A stretch of 39,489 bases of DNA from an uncultured Alphaproteobacteria bacterium (GCA_902601865.1 CACKOX010000011.1:1-39489); one strand, 5' to 3'; positions 17,617 through 26,032 are shown, numbered from the stretch's first letter. The notes: a model not told the origin generated them from the sequence alone. Numbers and translations: made by a program.

Positions 17617-18231
17617 ATGAGCATAACAAACAAGATAACTGTCAAAAGAGCAGAAATTGCTGTTGCTGTTATTTTAGCGTTATGCTCAATCGCTCTAATG
17701 ATTAAAAGTGCAGAGAATAGGATTACATGGAATGCAGAAGAAAATATGGGCGCTGGATTTCTACCTTTTTACCTATCCCTTGGCATGCTCATATGCACTA
17801 TTCTTACCATAATAAAATTTGTTTTAAAAAGATCACCACAATCTAAAGATGACACTCCTTTTATTGATGCTGTAGCTTTTAAATTTATAGCAGTGACTAT
17901 TATCTCATTAGTAGTTTTAGTTTTAGCTATTGGCTATCTAGGAATATACTTTTCACTTATTTTCTTTTTGGCATTTTACCTAAGATATTTTAGTGAAAAA
18001 AGTGTTGCATTTATAACTATATTCGCAATAACAACACCTATATTAACTTTTTTATTTTTTGAGTGGATGTTGAAAATACCTTTACCTCAAGGAATATCTG
18101 AGCCCTTATTTTATCCAGTCTACGACTTTATGTATGGTGGATTTTCATTTGCTGTGAAAATGATTTTTATTATTTTAACAGTTGTTTTACCAACTGCTTT
18201 AGTTTTTTTAACTACTAGATTTATTAAATAA
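17617..18231 (+). CDS. tctB: Tripartite tricarboxylate transporter small membrane subunit TctB
   Basis: A 204-residue inner-membrane protein with four to five hydrophobic helices. The N-terminal helix IAVAVILALCSIALMI is followed by GAGFLPFYLSLGMLICTIL, the position where TctB proteins carry the conserved G.gfFP...g pattern. It lies 19 bases after tctC and 26 bases before tctA. Small subunits are poorly conserved, so the call depends partly on the tctC-tctB-tctA order. Confidence 0.88.
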   Translation: MSITNKITVKRAEIAVAVILALCSIALMIKSAENRITWNAEENMGAGFLPFYLSLGMLICTILTIIKFVLKRSPQSKDDTPFIDAVAFKFIAVTIISLVVLVLAIGYLGIYFSLIFFLAFYLRYFSEKSVAFITIFAITTPILTFLFFEWMLKIPLPQGISEPLFYPVYDFMYGGFSFAVKMIFIILTVVLPTALVFLTTRFIK

Positions 18232-18257
18232 TTTTTGAAAGTGATTAATTAGATTAT

Positions 18258-19781
18258 ATGGAAACTATCGGATTTCTTCTAGATGGAATTTTTACATCAC
18301 TTCAGTGGTTTAATTTAGCACTACTAATATTTGGATGTTTAATAGGTTTGTTTGTTGGAGCAATGCCAGGTCTTGGTTCAGTAAATGGTGTAGCAATTCT
18401 TATTCCTATTACATTTATTATACCACCTACTGCAGCAATAATTTTTCTTGCTGCTGTATACTACGGTGCAATGTACGGTGGTGCCATTAGTTCTGTTATG
18501 CTTGGTATTCCAGGAGCCTCTACTGCTGTTGCAACAGTTTTTGATGGAAGACCTCTTGCAGTCAAAGGGGAAGCTATGACTGCATTAACTGCTGCTGCAG
18601 TTGGTTCATTTGTTGGCGGTACTGTCTCTGTTATTCTATTTACTTTATTTGCCCCACCTCTTGCTGAAGTTGCCCTCAGGTTTAATGCTCCAGAAACATT
18701 CGCATTAATGGTTATGGCCTTTGCAACTTTTGTGGGTTTAGGTGGAGATGATGTACCAAAAACTATTTTTTCAATTTTAATCGGATTAGCATTATCAACT
18801 ATTGGTTTAGATCTAATCACTGGAAAACCAAGATTAATTTTCTTTAATATACCTGGTTTTCTTCATGGAATTAATTTTCTAGTTCTAGCTATAGGTATAT
18901 ACGGAATAGGTGAAATGCTTTGGACTCTTGAGGAAACAAAAGGCAAAGTCCAAATGTCAAAATTATCTGTCAACATGAAAGAAGTCGGAAGAGCGTTTGG
19001 CGCACTTAAGAAAACTATTATGGCAATGAACATTGGTTCTTTTTTAGGTTTCTTTGTTGGAATTCTTCCTGCAGCAGGTGCAACGCCTGCTTCACTCATG
19101 TCTTACGGAATTACAAAACAATTATCAAAAAACTCCAAAGAATTTGGTTCAGGTGTACCTGCAGGTGTCGTTGCACCAGAATGTGCAAACAACTCAGCAA
19201 GTACCGGAAGTATGCTTCCTATGTTAACACTTGGAATACCTGGATCTCCTACTACAGCTATTTTGCTTGGAGGTATGATCCTATGGGGACTTACACCTGG
19301 TCCTCTTTTATTTACACAAGAACCCGAGTTTGTATGGGGTTTAATAGGAAGTCTTTACATAGCAAATTTCTTTACTCTAGTTCTAAACATAGCATTGATA
19401 CCTGCCTTTTTAATGGTCTTAAGAATACCTTTTGCCATCTTAGCACCAGTTATTTTTGTTCTTTGTGTAACTGGAGGATATGCACCTACTCAAAGTTTGC
19501 ACGATGTATGGCTGATGTTATTATTTGGATTTGCAGGATATATCTTAAGAAAATTAGATTATCCAGTCGCACCTGCAGTTTTATCAATTGTTCTTGGTCC
19601 TTTGGCTGAAAAAGCTTTAAGACAATCTCTAATATTATCTGATGGTAGTATGGGGATATTTTTTGATATTTCAGAAAAACCTATAGCAGCTGTGATTATG
19701 TATATCGCAATTGTCCTTTTAATAATGCCTGCATTCGGCCCTCTTTATAGAAGATTCTTCAAAAAAAAACAAACAGCGTAA
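18258..19781 (+). CDS. tctA: Tripartite tricarboxylate transporter large membrane subunit TctA
   Basis: The transport channel subunit, 507 residues with about 12 membrane helices. FVGAMPGLGSVNGVAILIP near residue 35 and GFFVGILPAAGATPASLMSYG near residue 270 are the paired TctA motifs; VVAPECANNSASTGSMLPML and LGIPGSPTTAILLGGM are also diagnostic. It uses a cation gradient to import the substrate delivered by TctC. The stop codon is followed at once by the ATG of the GntR gene, linking transporter and regulator. Confidence 0.96.
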   Translation: METIGFLLDGIFTSLQWFNLALLIFGCLIGLFVGAMPGLGSVNGVAILIPITFIIPPTAAIIFLAAVYYGAMYGGAISSVMLGIPGASTAVATVFDGRPLAVKGEAMTALTAAAVGSFVGGTVSVILFTLFAPPLAEVALRFNAPETFALMVMAFATFVGLGGDDVPKTIFSILIGLALSTIGLDLITGKPRLIFFNIPGFLHGINFLVLAIGIYGIGEMLWTLEETKGKVQMSKLSVNMKEVGRAFGALKKTIMAMNIGSFLGFFVGILPAAGATPASLMSYGITKQLSKNSKEFGSGVPAGVVAPECANNSASTGSMLPMLTLGIPGSPTTAILLGGMILWGLTPGPLLFTQEPEFVWGLIGSLYIANFFTLVLNIALIPAFLMVLRIPFAILAPVIFVLCVTGGYAPTQSLHDVWLMLLFGFAGYILRKLDYPVAPAVLSIVLGPLAEKALRQSLILSDGSMGIFFDISEKPIAAVIMYIAIVLLIMPAFGPLYRRFFKKKQTA

Positions 19782-20441
19782 ATGATTCAAAAAATAGGAG
19801 CTGTAAATCTTAAAGGTAAAGTATATGAGTCTTTAAAAAAATATATTTTATCTTTGAATATATATTTAAAAGAAAGTGATTTTCATTTAGATGAAAGACA
19901 ATTGTCTGAAAAGCTAGGTGTGAGTCGAACACCCATAAGAGAGGCCGTTGCCAAATTAGAGCAAGAGGGGATTGTAAAAACTGTTCCAAGAAGAGGTGTG
20001 TTTGTCCATAGAAAATCAAAAAAAGATTTGGTTGATATTGTAACTGTCTGGGCAGGACTAGAGGGTTATGCAGCGCACTTAATTATTAAAAATTCAAAAA
20101 AGGATGAAATAGAGAGTTTAAACAAATTCTGTCATTACTCTAAGGAGAACGTTTTATCCGAACTAGACAATTACTCAAATGATAATATAAAATTTCATAA
20201 TCAAATTATGAAATTAACTAAAGTTAAATTAATGGGAGAAATATTAGAGTCTCAATTAATCCATCTGCAATACCTAAGGAAAAAGTTTATAATCGAGTCA
20301 AATAGGGCCGTCAAATCTATTGACGAACACAATGATATAGTTAGATCTCTTGTCGCAGGACAGGCATCAAAAGCAGAAAAACTTCTTAAAAATCACGCAC
20401 TTACATTAGTGGATAAGATTCAAGAAAGCATTAATTCATAA
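19782..20441 (+). CDS. GntR-family (FCD subgroup) transcriptional regulator
   Basis: A 219-residue regulator. The N-terminal winged helix (about residues 10-75) includes LDERQLSEKLGVSRTPIREA and LEQEGIVKTVPRRGVFV, the GntR signature. The C-terminal helical FCD domain keeps candidate metal/ligand residues N/H in NIKFHNQI, H in DEHNDI and H in LLKNHALTLV; such domains usually bind carboxylates. It begins on the base after the tctA stop. A perfect 17-bp dyad lies 29 bases after its own stop, before the TPP lyase gene, and a near-identical one precedes qor. I infer that it is a carboxylate-responsive repressor of both units. Confidence 0.9.
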   Translation: MIQKIGAVNLKGKVYESLKKYILSLNIYLKESDFHLDERQLSEKLGVSRTPIREAVAKLEQEGIVKTVPRRGVFVHRKSKKDLVDIVTVWAGLEGYAAHLIIKNSKKDEIESLNKFCHYSKENVLSELDNYSNDNIKFHNQIMKLTKVKLMGEILESQLIHLQYLRKKFIIESNRAVKSIDEHNDIVRSLVAGQASKAEKLLKNHALTLVDKIQESINS

Positions 20442-20452
20442 GGCAAAATTCT

Positions 20453-20487
20453 TTGCAACACCTAATAATCTGGTATACATTATACCA
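20453..20487 (+). promoter_or_regulatory. Predicted promoter with GntR operator O2 before the TPP lyase gene
   Basis: The operator TGGTATA-CAT-TATACCA (20471-20487) is a perfect dyad. A possible -35 element TTGCAA (20453-20458) lies 17 bases before TACATT (20476-20481), so the operator would cover a weak -10 box. The lyase ATG is 17 bases beyond the dyad, with GAGAGAGG as ribosome site between them. This gives lyase-frc-formyltransferase a control point of their own, apart from the transporter. Confidence 0.68.
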
Positions 20488-20504
20488 CCAGAGAGAGGTT
20501 AAAT

Positions 20505-22181
20505 ATGTCTACAGGATCAAACGAACAAATGATAACTGGCGGAGAGCTAGTTGCAAAGGCCCTAAAAGCCGAAGGAGTTGAAGTAATTTATACTTTATGT
20601 GGAGGGCACATTATTGACATTTATAATGGATGTTTAAACGAAGGAATTAAAATCATTGACGTTCGTCACGAAGAAGTTGCCTCTCATGCTGCTGACGGAT
20701 ATGCACGAATGACTGGTAAACCAGGTTGCGCTGTTGTAACTGCTGGTCCAGGAACTACTCATGCATTAACTGGCGTTGCAAACGCATTTAGAGCTGAAAT
20801 TCCGATGCTTTTAATTGGCGGTCAGAGCTCTCTTACACAACATAAAATGGGATCTTTACAAGATTTGCCTCACGTAGACATGATGCAACCCATTACAAAA
20901 TTTGCTGCTACAGTAATGTCGACTGAGAGATGTGCAGACATGGTCTCAATGGCTTTCAGGGAAACTAGAAATGGATCTTTTGGCCCATCTTTCTTAGAAA
21001 TTCCAAGAGACATTCTTGACTCATCTATTCCTATGAGTAAAGCTGTTTTACCACAGGCAGGCAAATATAGTGCTTCATCAAAAACATTAGCAGACCCAAC
21101 AGATGTTCAAAAGGCTGCTGATATAATTTCAAAAGCTGAGAGACCTTGTGTTCTTTTGGGTCAACAAGTTTGGACTTGCCAGTCAACAGCAGAAGCAATT
21201 GAATTTGTCAAAAATATGAATATACCTGCTTATTTAAATGGTGCTGCAAGGGGTTCAATGGCACCAGGAGACCCACATCACTTTCATAGAACTAGAAGAA
21301 ATGCATTTACTAAGTCAGATTGTATTATAATCGTTGGAACACCTTTTGATTTCAGAATGGGTTATGGAAAAAGATTAAACCCAAATGCAACAGTGATTCA
21401 AATTGATATGGATTATAGAACTGTAGGAAAAAATAGAGATATCTCTCTTGGCTTAGTTGGTCATATTGGAACAACTTTAAAAGCTATTTCAGAGGCAGGA
21501 ACAAAGAAAGATAGATCAGATTGGTTTGGTGAACTTCGATCAGGTGAAGAGGCAGCATTAGAAAAGCTGATGCCTACTTTTACAACTGATAAATCTCCAA
21601 TCAGCCCTTATAGAGTGGCATGGGAACTTAATCAGTTTTTAAATGATGACACTATATATATTGGCGATGGAGGAGACGTTGTTACTATTAGTGCTCAGGC
21701 TGTTCAACCAAGAATGCCAGGTGCTTGGATGGACCCGGGACCACTTGGAACATTAGGAGTTGGAGTACCTTACGCGCTTGCTGCAAAATTAGCTGCTCCA
21801 GAAAAAGAAATTCTTTTATATTGTGGAGATGGAGCATTTTCTATGACAGGTATGGATTTTGAAGCATTTGTTCGTCATAAAGCTCCTGTTTTAACTGTTA
21901 TAGGAAATAACTCTGCTCAAAATCAGATTAGATTTGGACAAATTATGAAGTACGGAGAAGATAAAGGTAATGTTGGAAACATCCTAGGAGATGTTAACTT
22001 TGATGAATTTGCAAAAATCTTTGGTGGTCATGGCGAGGCTGTTAGAGAAGCAAAAGAAATTCAACCAGCCCTTCAACGAGCAAGAGAAGCTGTAAAGTCA
22101 GGTATCCCTGCAATAGTTAATATTTGGGTTGATAAAGAAGAATTTGCACCTGGTACTAAAAACCAGACTATGTACAAATAA
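20505..22181 (+). CDS. TPP-dependent 2-hydroxyacyl-CoA lyase / oxalyl-CoA decarboxylase-like enzyme
   Basis: A 558-residue member of the TPP family that includes acetolactate synthase, oxalyl-CoA decarboxylase (Oxc) and 2-hydroxyacyl-CoA lyase (HACL). The order is Pyr domain (about 8-175, catalytic Glu56 in VRHEEVAS), central TH3 domain (about 205-340) and PP domain (about 385-550, GDG at 441-443 and Asn468-Asn469 of the TPP/Mg motif). Where Oxalobacter Oxc has Tyr120-Glu121, this protein has Leu118-Gln119 in MGSLQDLPH, closer to the AFQEFPQ of human HACL1. The Frc-type CoA transferase next door indicates a formyl-CoA-producing reaction: cleavage of a 2-hydroxyacyl-CoA to an aldehyde plus formyl-CoA, or decarboxylation of oxalyl-CoA. 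An acetolactate-synthase-like role cannot be excluded, but no small subunit is present. Confidence 0.85.
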   Translation: MSTGSNEQMITGGELVAKALKAEGVEVIYTLCGGHIIDIYNGCLNEGIKIIDVRHEEVASHAADGYARMTGKPGCAVVTAGPGTTHALTGVANAFRAEIPMLLIGGQSSLTQHKMGSLQDLPHVDMMQPITKFAATVMSTERCADMVSMAFRETRNGSFGPSFLEIPRDILDSSIPMSKAVLPQAGKYSASSKTLADPTDVQKAADIISKAERPCVLLGQQVWTCQSTAEAIEFVKNMNIPAYLNGAARGSMAPGDPHHFHRTRRNAFTKSDCIIIVGTPFDFRMGYGKRLNPNATVIQIDMDYRTVGKNRDISLGLVGHIGTTLKAISEAGTKKDRSDWFGELRSGEEAALEKLMPTFTTDKSPISPYRVAWELNQFLNDDTIYIGDGGDVVTISAQAVQPRMPGAWMDPGPLGTLGVGVPYALAAKLAAPEKEILLYCGDGAFSMTGMDFEAFVRHKAPVLTVIGNNSAQNQIRFGQIMKYGEDKGNVGNILGDVNFDEFAKIFGGHGEAVREAKEIQPALQRAREAVKSGIPAIVNIWVDKEEFAPGTKNQTMYK

Positions 22182-22197
22182 ATCTTAGGAGGAAATC

Positions 22198-23445
22198 ATG
22201 GAAGCTTTAAAAGGGGTTAAAATATTAGACATGACTCATGTTCAATCTGGTCCGACTTGTACACAGTTATTAGCTTGGTTTGGTGCAGATGTAGTCAAAG
22301 TAGAAAGACCAGGAGTAGGAGATGCTACTAGGGGTCAATTAAGAGATGTTCCTGATGCAGACAGCTTGTATTTTACAATGCTTAATTCTAATAAAAGAAG
22401 TATTACACTAAATCCAAAGAAACCAGAAGGTTCAAAAATATTCACTAAACTTATTAAAGAATGTGATGTGATGGTCGAAAACTTTGCTCCAGGTGCTTTA
22501 GATAGAATGGGTTTTTCTTGGGAAAAAATTCAGGAGATAAATCCAAGAATGATCTATGCATCTGTTAAGGGCTTTGGTCCGGGTAAGTACGAAGATTGTA
22601 AAGTTTATGAGAATGTTGCTCAATGTGCAGGTGGATCAGCTTCAACAACAGGTATGCTTGGTGAAGTCCCGCTCGTTACTGGCGCTCAAATAGGAGATAG
22701 TGGAACAGGACTACATTTAGCATTAGGAATTGTAACCGCATTGTTTCACAGAGAAAAGTCGGGAAAAGGTCAAAGAGTGTCTGCTGCTATGCAAGATGGT
22801 GTTTTAAATCTTTGCAGAGTAAAACTTCGTGATCAACAAAGGCTCTCTAGAGGCCCTCTAAAAGAATACTCTCAATTTGGAGAAAATATTCCTTTTGATG
22901 ACGCTACGCCTCGTGCAGGCAATGACTCTGGTGGAGGTCAACCAGGAAGAATTCTAAAATGTAAAGGTTGGGAGACTGATCCTAATGCTTATACTTATTT
23001 TATTACTCAAGCTGCAGTTTGGGAAAAAGTATGTGATGTTATTGGAAAACCTGAATGGAAAGAAGACGAGAGTTACTCAACACCTGCGCTTAGACTGCCT
23101 AAACTTAATGAAATCTTTAATACCATTGAAGCTTGGACTATGACTAAGACAAAATTTGAGGTTATGGATATATGCAACCCTCTTGATATACCAGTTGGCC
23201 CAATCCTTTCTCTAAAAGAGTTGGCTGAAGATCAAGGACTAAGAGATACTAATACAATAGTTGAGGTTGATCATCCTGAAAGAGGTAAATATTTAACAGT
23301 TGGCAATCCTATTAAATTATCAGACTCTCCAGCAAAAGTTGAAAGATCTCCACTTCTTGGAGAACATACAGATGAGATACTGAAGGAATTTTGTAAAATG
23401 AGCCAAGATGAAATTAAAGCTGTAAGAGAAGCCGGAGCAGTATAA
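22198..23445 (+). CDS. frc: Formyl-CoA transferase-type class III CoA transferase
   Basis: A 415-residue family III (CaiB/BaiF) CoA transferase that is strikingly like formyl-CoA:oxalate CoA-transferase along its length: [20 protein letters not shown] at the N-terminus, [31 protein letters not shown], and [10 protein letters not shown]-like [12 protein letters not shown]. Asp167 in AQIGDSGTG is the catalytic aspartate (Asp169 in Oxalobacter Frc) and Gln16 matches Gln17. The flexible glycine loop is SGGGQPG instead of GGGGQPG, and Frc Trp48 is Gln47 here. It would move CoA from formyl-CoA to the incoming acid, releasing formate, in a cycle with the upstream lyase. An AGGAGG site precedes the ATG, 17 bases after the lyase gene. 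Confidence 0.9.
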   Translation: MEALKGVKILDMTHVQSGPTCTQLLAWFGADVVKVERPGVGDATRGQLRDVPDADSLYFTMLNSNKRSITLNPKKPEGSKIFTKLIKECDVMVENFAPGALDRMGFSWEKIQEINPRMIYASVKGFGPGKYEDCKVYENVAQCAGGSASTTGMLGEVPLVTGAQIGDSGTGLHLALGIVTALFHREKSGKGQRVSAAMQDGVLNLCRVKLRDQQRLSRGPLKEYSQFGENIPFDDATPRAGNDSGGGQPGRILKCKGWETDPNAYTYFITQAAVWEKVCDVIGKPEWKEDESYSTPALRLPKLNEIFNTIEAWTMTKTKFEVMDICNPLDIPVGPILSLKELAEDQGLRDTNTIVEVDHPERGKYLTVGNPIKLSDSPAKVERSPLLGEHTDEILKEFCKMSQDEIKAVREAGAV

Positions 23446-23471
23446 GATACATTCAATTTTAAGGAGACATA

Positions 23472-24389
23472 ATGAAGATAATTTTAATGGGACAACAAGC
23501 ATTTGGTAAAAGTGCTTTAGAAAAATTTCATACAGAAACAGAGCACGAAGTTGTAGCAGTATATTGTGCGCCCGATAAAGAAGGTAAGCCAGTTGACCCT
23601 GTAAAGGAATACGCCCAAAGTGTAAGTCTCCCAGTATTCCAACCATCAAACTTTAAAGATCAAGAGGTATTAGACCAAATAAGGTCTCATGGAGCAGATT
23701 TATGTGTAATGGCATATGTTATTATTTTCGTTCCTGAGGGAGCAAGAGATATTCCTACTCATGGTTCAATATGTTTTCACCCTTCATTACTTCCATTACA
23801 TAGAGGTCCAAGTTCTATTAACTGGCCGATTATTGGCGGATCAACTAAAACAGGTCTTTCAATCTTTTATCCTAACGATGGATTAGATGAAGGTGAGATA
23901 TTACTTCAAAAAGAAGTCGACATAGCACCTGATGACACTTTGGGTGATGTTTATTTCAAAAAAATATTTCCATTGGGTCTTGATGCTTGCGTAGAAGCAG
24001 CAAATCTAATTGAGTCAGGAAATGCACCAAAAATTCCCCAAGACGACTCTAAAGCTACATATGAATCTTGGTGTAAAAAAAGTGATGCACGAATTGATTG
24101 GAAAAAGCCCGGAAATGAAATTTATAACCTAATAAGAGGCTGCAACCCTCAACCAGGTGCATGGGCTGAATTTATGGGAGACGAGTATACATTCTTTAAT
24201 AGTAGGTTTATTGATGAACAAAGCGCCGAGCATTTCCCAGGTCAAATAATATCAATTAATGCTGAGAATGTTAGAATAGCTGTAAAAGGTGGATTTATTG
24301 AAGTATCAAGGTTTAAATCTGATCAAGGTAAATTATTTGTAAAAGACATGAACACTGCAGTATTTACAGAGGGTGATTTATTCTCATAA
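23472..24389 (+). CDS. Stand-alone formyltransferase like the hydrolase domain of 10-formyltetrahydrofolate dehydrogenase
   Basis: A 305-residue protein resembling the N-terminal domain of ALDH1L1 (10-formyl-THF dehydrogenase) throughout, without the carrier and aldehyde dehydrogenase domains. FHPSLLPLHRGPSSINW (His103, equal to His106 there) and NDGLDEGEILLQKE (Asp139, equal to Asp142) are the catalytic residues; IRGCNPQPGAWAEF and TFFNS belong to the C-terminal subdomain. The family moves or hydrolyses the formyl group of 10-formyl-THF. In this operon it may pass the formyl unit between formyl-CoA and folate, or free formate and THF. It is not a usual methionyl-tRNA formyltransferase, as judged by these motifs and the absence of def. 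An AAGGAG site precedes the ATG, 26 bases after frc. Confidence 0.85.
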   Translation: MKIILMGQQAFGKSALEKFHTETEHEVVAVYCAPDKEGKPVDPVKEYAQSVSLPVFQPSNFKDQEVLDQIRSHGADLCVMAYVIIFVPEGARDIPTHGSICFHPSLLPLHRGPSSINWPIIGGSTKTGLSIFYPNDGLDEGEILLQKEVDIAPDDTLGDVYFKKIFPLGLDACVEAANLIESGNAPKIPQDDSKATYESWCKKSDARIDWKKPGNEIYNLIRGCNPQPGAWAEFMGDEYTFFNSRFIDEQSAEHFPGQIISINAENVRIAVKGGFIEVSRFKSDQGKLFVKDMNTAVFTEGDLFS

Positions 24390-24398
24390 TAGCTTTTA

Positions 24399-24893
24399 GT
24401 GGCTAAACCTAATAAAGATTCACTTAAGACTTTATCGTTTATAACTTATTTCATAATACTTTTTGTATTTTGGTTTATTTTATCAGGTTACTTAAAAACT
24501 CTTTTACTTTTCTTTGGTGTTATTAGCGTTCTTTTTGTTTTTTGGATGTCCTACAGAGCTAAAGCACTTGAGGAAGACTCTCTTCCTTTAAAAATCATAC
24601 TTAGATTACCATTTTATTGGATTTGGCTATTTAAAGAAATTTTTAAATCTGGAATAACAACAACAGCTTTAATTTGGAATGGTAAATACTCTCCTCAACT
24701 CATAACAGTTAAAGCATCTCAGAAGAATAGAACAGGTATTGCAAACTATGCAAATGCTATAACACTTACACCTGGTACAGTAACAATAGAAGTAGATAAA
24801 AAAACATTTCTTGTTCATGCATTAAGTAAGAAATTATCTGAAGACTTGCAGACAGATGATATGAACAAAGTAATTACGGATTTAGATAGATGA
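24399..24893 (+). CDS. mnhE: Na+(K+)/H+ antiporter subunit E
   Basis: Mrp/Mnh subunit E, 164 residues: two N-terminal membrane helices (ITYFIILFVFWFILSGYL and the next) and a cytoplasmic tail with the family pattern ANAITLTPGTVTIEVD. The start is GTG at 24399, only 9 bases after the formyltransferase stop, without an obvious promoter or terminator between, so the antiporter genes may read through from the upstream operon. The stop overlaps mnhF (ATGA). Confidence 0.92.
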   Translation: MAKPNKDSLKTLSFITYFIILFVFWFILSGYLKTLLLFFGVISVLFVFWMSYRAKALEEDSLPLKIILRLPFYWIWLFKEIFKSGITTTALIWNGKYSPQLITVKASQKNRTGIANYANAITLTPGTVTIEVDKKTFLVHALSKKLSEDLQTDDMNKVITDLDR

Positions 24894-25159
24894 TCTTTTT
24901 TGCAACTTTAACTGTTTTGGGGGTCTCTGTAGCATTATGCTTAGTTCGAGCAATCAAAGGACCAACTCCTTTTGACAGAATATTATCAATATCAAGCATC
25001 GGGACTATTATAGCAATAGGCATTAGTGTTCATGGTTTTGCATTTGAAAGGCCTGATTTTGTAGATATTTCTTTGATGTACATACTTTTGAATTTTTTAG
25101 GCACCATAGCAATACTTAGGTATTACAAAATAAAAAGGAAAAAAAGTAATGTCTTATAA
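24890..25159 (+). CDS. mnhF: Na+(K+)/H+ antiporter subunit F
   Basis: An 89-residue protein with three membrane helices. RAIKGPTPFDRILSISSIGT near residue 20 is the MrpF motif (the family's GP..DR..A). Overlaps of 4 bases with mnhE and 11 bases with mnhG show tight operon packing. Confidence 0.93.
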   Translation: MIFFATLTVLGVSVALCLVRAIKGPTPFDRILSISSIGTIIAIGISVHGFAFERPDFVDISLMYILLNFLGTIAILRYYKIKRKKSNVL

Positions 25160-25463
25160 TTATATTGAATTGATCACTCTTATCTTATTAGCAATAGGTT
25201 GCTTCTTTATTTTATCTGGTAGTTTAGGCTTAATAAAGTTACCCGATGTATTTAGTCGAATTCATGCCGCTGGCCTAATTGATACACTAGGATCAGGTTT
25301 TATTGTCTTAGCTTTAATAATTTATTCAGGTTTTAGTTTATTAAGCCTTAAACTATTATTGATTCCTATATTTTTAATATTCACCAGCCCTGTAACAGGC
25401 CATGCCATAGCTTTATTTGCTCATGAGTCAGGGTATAAGCCAAAAGGAAAAAATAAAAAATGA
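25149..25463 (+). CDS. mnhG: Na+(K+)/H+ antiporter subunit G
   Basis: A 104-residue protein with three membrane helices. LIKLPDVFSRIHAAGLIDTL is the MrpG signature (G..r.PD...R.HA), and FTSPVTGHAIALFAHESG matches the family C-terminus. It overlaps mnhF by 11 bases and the next gene by ATGA. Confidence 0.94.
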   Translation: MSYNYIELITLILLAIGCFFILSGSLGLIKLPDVFSRIHAAGLIDTLGSGFIVLALIIYSGFSLLSLKLLLIPIFLIFTSPVTGHAIALFAHESGYKPKGKNKK

Positions 25464-26032
25464 ACTTTTTATTAATTAATTTTTTCTTAATTTCCCTGTT
25501 ACTGGTAACAACTTTTTTTATTTTTAAAACTACATCATTAATAAGCGTGGTAGCTCTTACTGGAGCATTTACTTTGCTTTGTTCTGCTATTTACGTAAAC
25601 TTAGATGCAGTTGATGTCGCATTTACAGAAGCTGCTGTGGGTTCTGGTATATCAACTATTTTAATGGTAATGGCTGCTGCAAAATTACCTGAGGGGAAAA
25701 AAAATAAATTAATAAATTTATTTCCTAGTATTATCCTAGCAGTATCGATATCACTAATATTGATTATCATAATTGCTAATCTTCCATTACTAGGAGATCC
25801 AAATGCTCCAATACACCTTCATGTAGTTCCAGAGTACCTTAAGGAAAGCAAAGACTTTTTTCACATACCAAATGTCGTAACTAATATTTTAGCTAGCTAT
25901 AGGGGTTTTGATACTCTTGGAGAAACAATTGTTATATTTACTGCAGGCCTAGGTGTTATAGCCTTGTTAACTAGTAACACTCTTAATCGTAAAACAAACT
26001 TTAAGAAAAATAATAAAAAAAATGAGAGATAA
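25460..26032 (+). CDS. mnhA: Separate C-terminal part of MrpA (DUF4040/MbhD-MbhE-like)
   Basis: A 190-residue membrane protein equal to the C-terminal region of MrpA, encoded here as its own gene. DAVDVAFTEAAVGSGISTIL (about residues 47-66) is the DUF4040/MbhD segment, and YRGFDTLGETIVIFTAGLGV near the C-terminus is the MbhE-like end of MrpA. The NuoL-like N-terminal part of MrpA is not attached; the D-type genes downstream probably supply it. It overlaps both neighbours (4 and 11 bases). Confidence 0.85.
   Translation: MNFLLINFFLISLLLVTTFFIFKTTSLISVVALTGAFTLLCSAIYVNLDAVDVAFTEAAVGSGISTILMVMAAAKLPEGKKNKLINLFPSIILAVSISLILIIIIANLPLLGDPNAPIHLHVVPEYLKESKDFFHIPNVVTNILASYRGFDTLGETIVIFTAGLGVIALLTSNTLNRKTNFKKNNKKNER

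Noticed and set aside
18461-19609. Open frames on both strands within tctA (18461-18820, 18863-19099, 19181-19609)
   Set aside because: All lie inside the well-supported tctA gene; their translations are low-complexity shadows without motifs.
20505-23445. Canonical oxalate degradation by Oxc and Frc
   Set aside because: Frc similarity is strong, but the lyase lacks Tyr120-Glu121 and the transferase lacks Trp48, so I do not assign oxalate as the substrate, though it is not excluded.
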